NCBI RefSeq assembly: GCF_001949145.1
Contig: NW_019091694.1
Coordinates: 1-64,000, forward strand
Source: Acanthaster planci
Lineage: Eukaryota; Echinodermata; Asteroidea; Valvatida; Acanthasteridae
Length of the DNA: 64,000 nt
Direction of reading: 5' to 3'
Shown here piece by piece: positions 49,701-61,689 of this stretch (its first letter is position 1; each line of letters begins with the position of its first letter). The notes beneath the pieces were generated by a model. That model saw nothing but the letters and a program-made list of their open reading frames with translations. It made no database searches and was not told where the DNA came from. The translations under genes were made by a program, and so were the position numbers.

Positions 49701-50620
49701 CGTACATGCACATATCTTATACAGACACTGATGTCCCATATAAAGGTGCAGTCCCACATTTGCAGCTGTCCTTAAAGGAACTGAATGAATTGTTGAAAGG
49801 AACATTTCATTTATTTAATTACAGTTATTGGACTACAGTCCCTGTGATATTATTCTTTCAGGCAGCCTTCCATTTTGAAGAAGCAGCAAGAGAAAGCAAT
49901 TTCCAACAATGTGTCTAAAGACACATTCTTAGAAATTGCCATAAGGCGCTTATTTTTTATTGGCGAAGGTTTGCATGATGGACAGGCAGGTGCCATTGCT
50001 AAATATAACTCACTGGTCCAGTGCTCAACATCATGTAGCAGCAATCAGCTAAAGGAGAACATGTCCTGGATGCTGAACTTTGGGCGCAATTCAAAACATT
50101 ACCACGCAACTTTTGATTTGAAACCAGCATCCTAGAACAATCTTTTTCTCCGCATATACGGCATTCACGGAGCTTAAACTCGGTGAGATTAGTTTGAAAG
50201 CACCCTTCTTTCAATTTTGAACATTTTCGTTGCCTAAAATGAAAAACAATGAAATGACAAATATCGGACTTTGCCTTTAAGTCAAAGGGGATTTTGCTCA
50301 GCTATGTGCCCATCTCGGGCTATGTCTCAAACATCAAAACCACTTGCTCGGCCTACAATGAAGGATGTGGTTCTGGTACCCAAAAAACAGGACTCATTAT
50401 TGAGCTAACAACTTCAAAGTCACAGGGTTAAAAATCAGAGGAAGCCTGAGGTACTGACAAAGCCAAGAATGGGAAAAGCCCCAGAGAGTAGTGAGTCATT
50501 GGTTTCTCGCATGGAGGAGATTTGGGAGGATTCGGGAAGTTTCCTTGCAAAAAAAAAAAAAAGCCGGAGGGTTCAGGATAAAGCGTGCAGAATATTTAAT
50601 GTGGAGCAACTGCGTCAGAC
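46760..50620. other. Intergenic, no gene recognised
   Basis: No exon supported on either strand. There is a poly-G run at about 49020. Short open stretches on both strands lack motifs or convincing splice sites. Confidence 0.4.
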
Positions 50621-50624
50621 GGCT

Positions 50625-53600
50625 TCAGATTTTGGCCTTGAGTGGGCCGCCCGTCAGATGAGCCGTCAGCCAAAAGATGAAGACCGGCTGGAGCACAGCG
50701 ATGAAGAGCAGCAGGTACAGGCGTCGTTTGTTGCCGTGGCCGATGCTGTCCTCATGGGACTCAGGCAGAATGATCAGCTTCATGTTCCGCACCTGCATCA
50801 TCATCAGCACCACCGAACATGTCATTACTCATTACTCAAACGCATTCATTTTTTTAACTCCTTCATTCTACAAATTCAGTAACTGACTTTGTCTAAGCCA
50901 CTTGATGGTGCTGGTATTATTCCAAACCAGAGTTGTCCCGGGTGAAGTATCACTTTCAGCTGCAAAGACTGACTTTTGAAAAGTGACACGTATACTACAA
51001 CCACAGTCCTTTGCAAATGCTGACCTTTGGTGGTCATATGATCAAGATTTGTGCAACTTTTTTTTATTTTGATTTTTTGACACTCCAAGACCACGTTTCA
51101 GAGCCACATTTGCTACAAAACCATGCACGAGGGCTCCATCCATGCTCAGCTTCCAAGGACTAGCTTGAGCCTCTACGTGTGAGCAAACACAATGGAAATT
51201 AAGTGTAAGGACCAGCCTCACAGCATCACCTGTACTGCATACAGAACTCACCTGAACACATTTAAACATCTCCCATGTTACAGCACAGGGAACCTTGCAT
51301 ATTCACACGTCATCCAGTGTGAAGGAGTTAAAACCAACAGTGTATAAAGGTGACACAATTCACAGTGGATTGCACATTTTCAAATCACGCTCCAGATGAA
51401 AATTTGCTGCATTCCCACAAGGAATACATCATCAGTGTGCACACAAGGACCAGTGTTCCCATTCAGGAACAGGTCTCGTTCAAAGAAGGCACAGTGGGCG
51501 GTCCTCATTGGAACAAGCGATACTTTTGATGGACCATTCTGTGAAGTCTCAATTTTGAGGACATTCCAAAAACCTGCTTACAAGTGCCTGACCGACATTT
51601 TCATGTATCATTTACTGACCTGTAATAGCTTAAGGACTAAGCATTACATACATTTTAAAAAGACCGCCTGTTCTGTTCACACGTTCACATCACTGGATCA
51701 AGGCAAACACATGGATAGTAGGTATTTCTCACTCACCACAAAGAACATGATGGATACGCTGGAGTAAAGCAGAGCAATGTAGTAACCAATGGACTGGAAT
51801 AGAATACTGGCAAGAAGACACACAATCATTCTGTAACAAGAAGGAACAGGACAAAGGAAAACTGAGAGAAATTCAGGTATGCTGCAATATTGTCACTGAT
51901 GCTGATTAATGTGTCTGTGTTCAACCAACCAAGGCCACCACACTTAATTAGGGTGAATTCGTTGCTACAACCAATCAGACCTATATGTGGGGGTACCGCC
52001 ACAATTTCAGATTAGAGGCCATTTTGGTTCCGAAGTCCACAACCCACTTAAGGCACAAACAATCAACTGTCTGACCTAAATCCATCCCTTGTCAGATCAC
52101 CCTGACTGCGAAGCATTTTTCTGATGGATTAGTGCATGCTCACGCTCAACAGCCTACAATTTCCGAAGCAACAAATTGCCATACACCTCCATGCATAAAA
52201 ATAAGGCCGAAGACCTTGACACAATGTATCCATTCAAATCAGTCACAAAAAGTCCTCAAAACCACTTGGAGGATTTGGGCAGGTTGGGGTGAATGAAAAT
52301 TGACCTCCCTCTGCATCAAGGCAAATGTCAATCTGTTTCGACTACTGCAGGTTACAGTGGCTAGATGCATTTGCTCAGCAAACAAGCAATAATGATCTGT
52401 GCTAAGCATGTCTCTATGCTGAGCTGGTCCGTGAAATTGGACCAAGGGCCGTGTGTCAACCACTTGGCTGCACATCTCTATGGGAACTAGATGTAGCCTT
52501 AACCACAGACTCTTGCATAATTTCAAGCCATAGCCAAGCAATTCGGCCACAGTTCCTACTTCCACAAAAAATGCTGGGCCTAAGATGTTGGCTCACCCAA
52601 CATATTTGTAGCCACAGAATGCCACCAGGTCTAGCTTCCGGAGTGCAGTGTGGATGTTCATGACGTACAGTGTCAGGAGCACAGCCACAATCTCTATGAT
52701 CAGCCAGACCAGAGCTGTGCTGGCTTGCATTCCCAACTGCTCAGGGCTGAACCTAAACAACAAAGCAAGAAAAGTGCGTTCACAGTCACTTGTGCTTTGC
52801 TCTCAAAATCCTCCAGTTGGAGCCTGGCAATAAACTGTTAAGATTATAAGATTCAACCCTTTTTCATCAGGTTCAAGTTGCCAAGTCCAACCACATTTTT
52901 GGCTGAATGTTAATATGGCTGTTGTGACTTTCAATATTTCCTGCAAGCCACGTACTTTCATTTTTAGTAATAAAAATGAATTCTGCATCTGTGCCAATTC
53001 TTTAACATCAATGTAGATTAGAATGTTTCCTGCACCAACTGTATCTGTCATTAGAAATGTCTTCATTTCATGTCAGACGCAGGGAATTTGCAGTATTCCC
53101 TTTGGAAACACACCATTCATGAGTACTTCACCCATTCGGGAACATGCTGATGTTATAATAATATAAAAGTATTTCAAAGGCACATGAAATCTCACAGTAT
53201 CCGTCATTCAAAGGTGCTGATATCATCATTATCCCTGCACACTGGAGTCACATAAGAAAATTCCCAAGACTATCTCAGCTCCCCGGGAAGCATATTAGCC
53301 CAATGCAAAACTTAGTTGCCCTCACAAGTACCTATTTACTCCAGGGTGGCAGAGAGGCACACATTCAGATCTCAGTAGGTACGAGGATGTTTCCTGATTG
53401 GAACAAGCAACGTTCTCCCTTGAATGCTCTTAATGTTCCAACTTTAAAGACGCTCTATTATCTTCACCCTAGACCTCTTTCAAAGCTGTTTCATAGAGGG
53501 GAAAATCTTGTGCCAATCTAGGTCCAAGCAATGTCCTCATAACTGATAAATATGTGGACCTCTTTGGTCTTCATGGGGTCCACACAAGGTGGCAACAAGT

Positions 53601-56600
53601 GCACACCCTTCAGGACTTACCTATCTTGTCTTCCCAGTGCAACTCCAGCCAGGAGTATGTAGGTGACAAGCCCCATGACGGGGATATAAAGGTCTGGTGC
53701 GTTCACCTCATACCTGGGTGCCACTGGCTCATCCTGCTGGTAATTAATTGCCCATTCCTGCCAGCAAACAATTACAGACAAAACAATTATCATCTCTAGC
53801 CCTTCCTCGACTGTTACAACATCCTAGAGGCTTGGGAAGGTTTTGCTTGACTTTTGAAAGCCTGTCCAAAATGAACCACGATTAGTTTCGGTGTGACTTG
53901 GTAGTTGGTACCCATTTAAATTTATGCGGAAGGATGCCGTTACGGATACAAGCACTTGCCAAGGATTCTGGATGTCTCTGGAAAGTTCCAGACAAAGTTT
54001 CCTTGGGAGTCACAGTGGGCACTAGCAGCCCCAACTTTCCTAACGTGATTCTGTTCAGTTATCCAAGTGTTGAACAGATCAAAATTTCCCAAGTATAAAG
54101 AAAGTAAATAAACTCTGAGAAATTACGGCGGAGTTCACAACAGAGCAGGAATGCCTACGACTTGACAGCCAACATGGTAGTGAACAAGGGTGCTAAGACC
54201 AGAGTAATAAGGGTTTTTAACAACAATACTGAGACAGTATCTGACACGAGTTCCTCACATTGAATGATCTAAATCGTTAGAGGTCTCTTTTGCAGATAAA
54301 TATTGGCACCGACTAATTGCGGCAAGGGATCTGCTTACCGTATGTGTGAAAGGACAGAGAAGGATGGCTAGCTTCTTGGCCACATACGTTGTGTCCACGG
54401 CAAAATAGTATTTGAGCTTGCTCAGAGACATGAACCTGTCAAACTGTGAAATAAAAGCTAGGTGTCACCACGCAATCTTCCTTTCATTTTTCAGGTTTTT
54501 TTGACGCAAACGCCGACAAGCTTATTTCATTGCGGCATTTAACCAACTGGTGAAGTGGGCTGTCCGACTGTTATGGATATGGCCGGCAATGACGTGAATG
54601 CATGCGTGTTCCTATGGAAGCCAGTGACTGGCAACTGCAAGCCACTTCCTATAGACAAGTGTGCTTCTCCTAGCCACAGCCAGTTGAGCTGGACATTCTT
54701 TATACAGGCTTTATGACTTCATACTGAAAAACAACTTATCTCAAGATTAGGAGCTGTGGAAAATTCAATGAAACGAAAAGGCAATCTTTATTAAATATAA
54801 CAGGAATTTCACATTCTTACAATACATTGAAATTTGATTTTACTCAACTGTGAAATCTCTTCAAAAGTTTCTTCCCATGTACAGAGGTTGTGCAAGGCAG
54901 CCATTTTTGCGGTATGGGCTTTTGTTCCACAGGGACCTGTGCTATCCCTCCGTAACACAAGCAGTTATCAGAAAGATGGTTGCCATGCACAACCTCTGCT
55001 GGATGCAAAAAAGATTGGTACCAATTGCTGTGGGTACACTCTATTTTATCAGCAAATTTAGGGGCCATGAGCACATCAATACAGGCGATTCACAATAGCG
55101 CGCCTCCAAGAGTTTGCAATGCGTTGGCCAATCACAATGTAGGAAATCTGTCGACCCAATGCGCATTTGGAAAGGGTCAACAGATTTCACGTGTTGTGAT
55201 TGGCCAACGTGTTGCAAACTCTTGGAGGCGCACTATCGTGAATCGCCCGTATTGTAAAGTCGAGAAACTTGAGCATTGCCCAGCCTTTAAAACACACAGA
55301 GAATATTTCTGCACCAGACAAGGAAGGAATGGATACAGAGGCCTGAACATGTGATCAGCCTGCACCACTGTAGATCAAATCTAGCATAACTGGAAATGAC
55401 AAACCCACTGTCTCAGAAATAAAGGCCTCCTCAAGGAAAGTACCCCTCCCTTGAGACTGCATATTGCACTTTTGACCCACAACTGTTCCAAGGGTGCCGT
55501 CAGGCAGACGTCACCCTGGTTACAGTACCTGTTTCTCCACGACATCCTTGCCGTGGTCAGCCAGACTGGCCCCGTACTGCATGGCCATGTTGGCCATTGG
55601 GTCATTCATCAGCTGCTGACCGGGGTACATCATCCCTGGCGGCTGCTGCTGCTGCTGGGGCTGGCCATATGACCCCTGACCCTGGAAACCCCCTCCAGGC
55701 CCGGGCTGACCCGGCCCCATGCTGCTGGTGTCGTCAAAGAGAGGAGTAGGTCCATCATGACCCTTAGATCGCTGGGGTCTTCTGTGGTGTCCTTGCGCTT
55801 GTTGGCTTGCTGCAAATGACAAAGTGTGAATTTGGCATTATGAATACAGAATTATTAATTGATACTTGTAGTTAATACATTACGCCTTGTACTGCCCCAC
55901 CCAGGATAATAACTGTTTAGTTTCTATGGAATCATCAGGGAATACAATTATATAACACAGGTACAATTACACCAAAATCTTACAAATACATGTATGTAGT
56001 TTTACTCCCATCAAACATGTGAAAACCAACACCTGTCTTTTGCAGTACTGCAGTGTAAGTTATTCAAGACCAAGGAACTCAACATACATGTACATTATTT
56101 CAACGAAGCTTAAGATCCTTACTGTACTCTGTATTTTGTCCAGGAATGTACATGTACATGGTATGTGTGCCACAGTTTTGCAGCAAAGCATTAAATTTGA
56201 CAGGATTCTGAAAGATCCAAACAATAATGACCTGGAAGGAGTTAGGCCAAAAGTATAAGCACTGATTCCTGAGCTAGTTCCTGAGGTCTGTAACGGTCAG
56301 GGGGAAACTGTCCCTGTGGTAATAATTACAGGGCCACTGACCAGCACTTCAACAGTTAAACCTGCTTGACCCCCTGGTGGCCAGAAAAAATTTGGTCGTT
56401 ATCAAGCGGAAAGATGTACATGTAAGTAACCTTGCCTTATGTGAGCAAGGGCCACGATCCCCTCAGAGAAGTTTAACTCAAGCTCTGAAGTGAATGCTGC
56501 ATTAGGATACAAGTTCAACTTATGCCAATAAACTTTGGGGGGAGGGGGCTGAAGCTACCCCAGAGATACAAGTCCAACAACAAAGCAAACCCCTACATTC

Positions 56601-58081
56601 AACAGGAGAAACTCACAAAAGCAAAGACAGCCATCAAGCATTTGCCTCAAAGAGGCCACTCTTCAACTCCAAAGTACATTTTCCTGTGCAGACAATGTTC
56701 CATTCTTCACTGCTGAGTCAATTTACAGGAGCAGTACAATTAAGTGTAGAGATGCCGTTTCTTTCAGTGTGCTGCAAGTGACCTCTCCACAATTGCCTAT
56801 ACCTCTTGGTGACACACTCACTGTGCGGGGAAACACTTCCTACAGATCTCTTTTTTTTTAATGACTTCAATTCCTGTGTTGTCAAGAATCCAGTACAACC
56901 TTAGTACCTCTCAATGACGATTGCACAGAAATCACTGGATATGTTTAACTCGAGAAGTTCAAAATTTAACAAATCGTTTTATTTGGTTTTACACTCAGAA
57001 TTTTGCTCTCTAGAGAACATCTTTCAGAATGGTGAGAAATTCCCTCCTCTATGACCGAACATAATTACTCTTGCAAATGAATAAAAGTGTATCACCTACA
57101 GTGTATGCCATGGAGGAAGGAAGACGTAATGATCAAAGGGGAATCTGAGTATGTAACAAAAATATAATCTTTGTATCTCTGTCACTCTGTATCAAAGACA
57201 CAAGCAAACTGCAGATTGCAACACTGAACAAGAGGAAATGACGATAATTGGAGACAACCAAAGTAATTCACAAATCAGTTCCAACCATGCCAACACACAT
57301 TTAACATTATATGACAGAGAAACGCACTCACTGGTGTTGTCAGATGCATTGCTTTGCGTTCTGATACTATTACATGCACCATGGCAACACGTCATGGCAA
57401 CACACGAATAATATTGCTACATCGCTGACACATTGCTTGCCAGTGCCCACAGCACACATCTGCACAATGCCATGAACAAAACTGAACATTTTCTGTCAAC
57501 ATATCTGTTAACAAATGAATTTGAAATAGTTACTGGGACTAGAACAGCCATGTGCAATATAGTAGGCTTTCATCGGTCACTCAGATCAGTGAATGAAATA
57601 GGCCTATGATGCTGCTGCCTGTCATCAGGGTCATCGTGTATGTCCATAAATATCTCCCTGACCATGCCCTGACTATGTAGTGTACTGTAGGCTAAATAAA
57701 ACTTACAATTCTGTGATTTCCTTTGCTTGAGTCATTTCCATGACTCAAGCAAAGGAAATCACAGAATTGGTCCAAATAAGTCCAAAATAAACAGAAACAA
57801 TCAACAGTGCAGAAACTAGATACAGATCACAAAGATCAGTATTTCAAAAGAAATTTTATCATGCAGAACCACATGAACAACCACAAACAGTCATACGAAT
57901 GTAGGCTCACAGTCCACATGTACACGTCAACACCGGGTCAAAAAACCGGACATGCCAGACGACAGCAATACGGCCGGCCAAGAACACGAAGAATTTGTCA
58001 CAGCATGCAAGCATTCTGCACACCTAAAGAAGAAAATGGTAACATACACTTACGATGCCTGAATCCAGCTGGGACGTCCAT
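50625..58081 (-). CDS. YIF1: YIF1 (Yip1-interacting factor) homologue, seven coding exons, complete
   Basis: Exons are 58081-58054, 55809-55529, 54443-54339, 53757-53621, 52752-52597, 51830-51737 and 50792-50625. All have GT/AG ends and consistent phases, 969 nt, 322 residues. Family blocks: TPLFDDTSS and [88 protein letters not shown]; and the C-terminal [22 protein letters not shown]1 is a polytopic ER-Golgi membrane protein that partners YIP1 in vesicle traffic. Hydrophobic segments run from about residue 165 to the end, and the N-terminal third is cytosolic and Pro/Gln/Gly-rich. Exon 1 is only 9 codons (MDVPAGFRH) plus one base; I accept it because its phase fits and it has a strong GTAAGT donor. 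A CAG-type run encodes a short poly-Gln in exon 2. Confidence 0.92.
55077..55254. mobile_element. Palindromic foldback MITE in YIF1 intron
   Basis: Arms of about 65 bp are near-perfect inverted repeats: caatacaggcgattcac, then ctccaagagtttgcaa and gttggccaatcac on the left, mirrored by gtgattggccaacg, ttgcaaactcttggagg and gtgaatcgcccgtattg on the right. The centre contains ccaatgcgcatttgg. It lies in the intron between YIF1 exons 2 and 3. Related copies are at 11844-11993 and a solo end at 9466-9509. Confidence 0.85.
57706..57769. repeat. Perfect inverted repeat, 30 bp arms with 4 bp loop
   Basis: The left arm is 57706-57735 (starts caattctgtgatttc), the loop TTCC, and the right arm 57740-57769 (ends cacagaattg). 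All 30 base pairs match. It sits in YIF1 intron 1. No similar copy elsewhere in the window was noticed. Confidence 0.95.
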
Positions 58082-58999
58082 ACTTACAAATATGGCAAAA
58101 TGGATTAAAATAATATTTTTGTCACCTTACGTTACGACCCAGTCTGAACTGTGCCACGACTACGTGACAGCTACTGGTTCCCTGACACTTGCATCGAAGT
58201 TTAACAGAAGCAATCCCGTTAAACCAGTGTAAATAAGCCGTGTCCGAATTGCGTGTTTGAGGCTTGAAATTACATAGGACTATGGATAATGGCTGCAACT
58301 ACTGTCATATACTCGTGTGTATTTCTTAGCCACGGCCAAGTGATGAGGCCATGTCAGAACTTGGCTAAAGCTTGAACGCCTTCACTGAAACGAATTTGAA
58401 ACACAGGTGCTGGACACGAAGGCGCAGCACCACCGGTACCGTCCAAAAGAGCAAACATTTAAGAGCCATTTCACGTAAATACCAGACATATGTGTCCACG
58501 TTAAAGAAATATATTTCTTCATACTTTGTAGTCCACTTTATACCCCAGATGCAAAAATAGTTCACTATCCACTTAAGTCACTTTAAAGTGTCATCCATGT
58601 CTGCTTGAGACAAATTATCGTTTTAAGGGTCACCCTTATTTATGCTCTTTTAACCGCTTGCATTAAAGTGTGTTTTTAGAACTTGCAAAATTTTCACCCT
58701 GTTTTTTGCCCCTAAAAACGTCAACTTGCCAGGGGTCTCAGAATATTTTCCTTTTGGTCATCACTGTTCATGATTGGGGCCAACACTGGTCGTTTCATCA
58801 TGGTGAGAAAATGGGCGATCGCATCCTGCTGTGACAGTATTGCCTCAAATGTGGTCATTTTGCACAAAACAGAAAATTGCATTGGGGATGGGGTCCTCAG
58901 TTTGAATCAGTAATACAGAAAGAAAGGTACCGGTACGCTTTTGTGATTCTAGCACTGTTTTTATGTCTGTTGAGTATAAAATGATTACATAATAAAATC
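58082..58999 (-). promoter_or_regulatory. Probable YIF1 promoter and upstream flank
   Basis: The interval directly upstream of the YIF1 ATG holds no recognisable coding sequence. A run of CG dinucleotides occurs near 58130-58250 (acgttacgac, tgcgtgtttg). No TATA box is evident at a fitting place. The transcription start is not determinable by eye. Confidence 0.3.
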
Positions 59000-59184
59000 T
59001 AGCACCCACCGATAGCCCATAAGTTTCCCCTTGAAGTTGAGTTCTGACTTTTGTACTTGTACATGTAGGCTATGACTCCAGTTGCAAGAGCACACTTTAC
59101 AACTTGCCCCTTGTACAGGAGCCTTCCCACAGTCTCTTTGTCACCTGTCTGCCACCCAATGTCAAACTTGTTAGGCTCCAGCAA
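58999..59184 (-). CDS. Unidentified terminal exon candidate
   Basis: An open minus-strand stretch contains FDIGWQTGDKETVGRLLYKG, then VVKCALATGVIAYMYKYKSQ, and ends LWAIGGC and a stop. The second block could be one membrane-spanning helix. An AG acceptor is possible at gagcctaacaag|TTTGAC. I do not recognise the family and cannot find companion exons. It may be a chance frame. Confidence 0.25.
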   Translation of the reverse strand: MLEPNKFDIGWQTGDKETVGRLLYKGQVVKCALATGVIAYMYKYKSQNSTSRGNLWAIGGC

Positions 59185-59479
59185 AGAATAAACAAAACTA
59201 TTTGCACAAATCTGTTGGGAAAAAGTTTCGTAGTGGTCAAAAAAACATCTTCACTCTCAAAGTGAGCAAAAAACACGTACGTATCTCACTGGCTGAAACA
59301 CTATTTTTGACCTTTTGTCAGCAAATTCCACATTTGAGGCAGAGCTTCATTGGAGTTGCAGTGGTGGAAATAGACAAATCAACTCAAAAATGTTTGATGA
59401 TGGTTTCCAGTGATCGTTCTCTCAAATAAACCAAATGCATGTGAATTTCTCATTACTTTTATGCTATGTTTAATATGTT

Positions 59480-59890
59480 GCGTCGTGCTAACATGGCGTC
59501 GCGTCGTGCCATCGACGGTGCTGTCGCATCGTGTTGTTTCCTGATGCCGTCGCGTCGTGCCGGCGCGCCTTGCAGTCGTATCGTCGCGTTGGAATGTCGC
59601 GCCGTCGCACCGTCGCTTCGCCTGTCACATTATGGTTCTTATACGGTGTAGGTTAGGCCGTCCCGTCCTGTCGTCGTGCTGTCGCGTCCTGATGTCGTGC
59701 GGTTGCGTCGTGTTGTCTCACCATCGGGTCGACGACACGACGCAACGCCGAGACAGCACGAAGCAATACAGTGACACGGCATAAAAGAAATGAAAAAGGA
59801 GGCGACGCGATGGCACGGGACGATGGAGCCGTCGTAGCGTCGTGTCATGGTGTCGCCTCATGGAGTCGGGGCGACGGCACGACGCTTAGC
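59480..59890. repeat. GTCGTG-rich low-complexity tract with inverted symmetry
   Basis: About 400 bp are built of imperfect cgtcgtg / cgtcgcg words. The left part (to about 59720) is dominated by gtcgtgc / gtcgcg on the plus strand. The right part (59730-59890) also contains the complementary gcacgacgc. The tract is locally CpG-rich in an otherwise AT-rich flank. All six frames are partly open because of the repeat, so open frames here should not be taken as genes. Confidence 0.75.
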
Positions 59891-61025
59891 AATTTTGTCG
59901 TCTATAGAACACCACCCCAAAAGAGGAAAATGCAGAAAAACCCTTTGTACAGCGCTATTTACAGAACCGGCAATTTGTTGCAGAACCGGGCAAACTCAGT
60001 TCAGTAACGACCACCGAAAAAAGCTTGCTAGCATTTGTCTTTCAAATGACTGTCTACAATTTTCGAGTATAATATATACACATATAGGAGGATAATTTCC
60101 TGATATTTCTGAATGAGAACTTCTCCATGAAAGTGAGATTTTCAGGCGCGAGGAACCTTCCATTGTTTCTGTTTGCGGAACCGGGCAATTGACTGTCTTT
60201 ATTGGAACTCTTCATCAATAAATTCATAATTCTATGCGCATAGATGGTCCTGGTGGCAGCAAACGTGAGTTGCCCATTAAAGATGTACAGTGGCAAAACT
60301 TTCATCGTCATTATTTCACAGACCCAGCAGAAAATCGTCTCTACCTCGGTGAATTTATTTGATGACTCCCAACGTAAAAGAAATATAAACCGTGGCTGCA
60401 TCCGAATCTGTTGCCAAGAGCTAGGACTAGGTCTTCACTCCATCGGAAATGCGTGGACGGAGACGCGCAGACAATAGCCGTAGCTCAGGAATCCCGTTTC
60501 GGATACGGCCAGCGCTTTCGCCTTGAGCGCCTAAGTTAAAAGAACTTAACAAGGCGCCCTTCCAAGTGTGCTATTATGAACACAACTTCTTGTGATTCAA
60601 GGCACCGGTACCAAGTGCACGTGTGAAAGACTGGCTTCATTTCTAAATCATCGTCGCTACACTGGCTTAATCACTTACGTACAAAACCCTTATAGCACAT
60701 GATGTCAGAACATAATGACCTGGCCGTAGCTCTGGGAGCCTCCTCTCTAGACTCTAGACACGCATGTTAGGGACGGTAACCATACCGACAGACGGTTGGC
60801 TGAGAGCGATTCGATTGTTGAAGTCGCATAGATAAGATGGGCACTGCCGGGGTATTTTGATGATCTGGTTGTGGAAATTATTTGCTGCGAAAAAACTTAT
60901 GATATTTGGACAAAAGAGAGTCTTTTCGGCAAATTGAAAGGGTCATACCTGTCGTTGAAATCGTGAATTTCCTGCTGTCCAGTTAGGGCCTACTTTCTGG
61001 AACACATCAGGAAAGGAAAGTCTCC

Positions 61026-61066
61026 CGAAAGGGGGGTCCGGACCCCCTGGACCCCCCTCTCGGGAT
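61026..61066. repeat. Short imperfect hairpin of G/C tracts
   Basis: cgaaaggggggtccgg and ctggacccccctctcg are inverted repeats (14 of 16 paired) separated by about 5 bases. Confidence 0.6.
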
Positions 61067-61689
61067 GCCAACATGCCCGAGCCAACAGTGCAATGAGCCA
61101 AAAATAGTGTGAGCTAGGAGTAAAACTGCGGGCTCATTTTGGTAGCAAAGGATACCTGAGACACTGGAAAATTTTCAAGATTAACCAGTTTGTGCTTTGA
61201 ACCGTTCCCGACTGGCGTGAGATGGAATGAGTGAAAACTGTCTTAGATGTTTGTGAAAGCTGTTTAGTCTGAAAAAAAAGGCCTTAGCAGGTTACTTTAA
61301 ATAAAAACAAACAAAGGACAACAAAAACTGGCATGGAGCATAATTGTGATCACCCTGGGCCACCCCAACATCCAAATGTCTTGTTTATGCAGTTATAACA
61401 GTTAGTTTATACACAGCATTTTTGTCAAGTGAAGCACTTAACTTTTTACCCAACAGCACTAAAGAAGATGATCTGCAGCTTTTGTATTTCGCGATTGCGA
61501 AATTAAATTTGTCTCACCGGGTGGCAGCTATTCATTTACCGAGTTTTCATATATTGAGTAGCAAGGACTCAGACGTGTTCAAGTTTGGCTTGGAATTATC
61601 CATGACAATATGATTGGGGATGTGAAATTTTAAGTCCGCAGCCAAACCTTTGAGACAAGGCTTTCGTACGCGTTGGACATGATGGGTCA

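Noticed and set aside
57706-57750. Hairpin arm read as an alternative YIF1 first exon ([11 protein letters not shown] then GTAAG)
   Set aside because: Its phase does not fit YIF1 exon 2; the 58054-58081 exon fits exactly.
59466-60007. Overlapping open frames in several phases
   Set aside because: By-product of the GTCGTG low-complexity tract.
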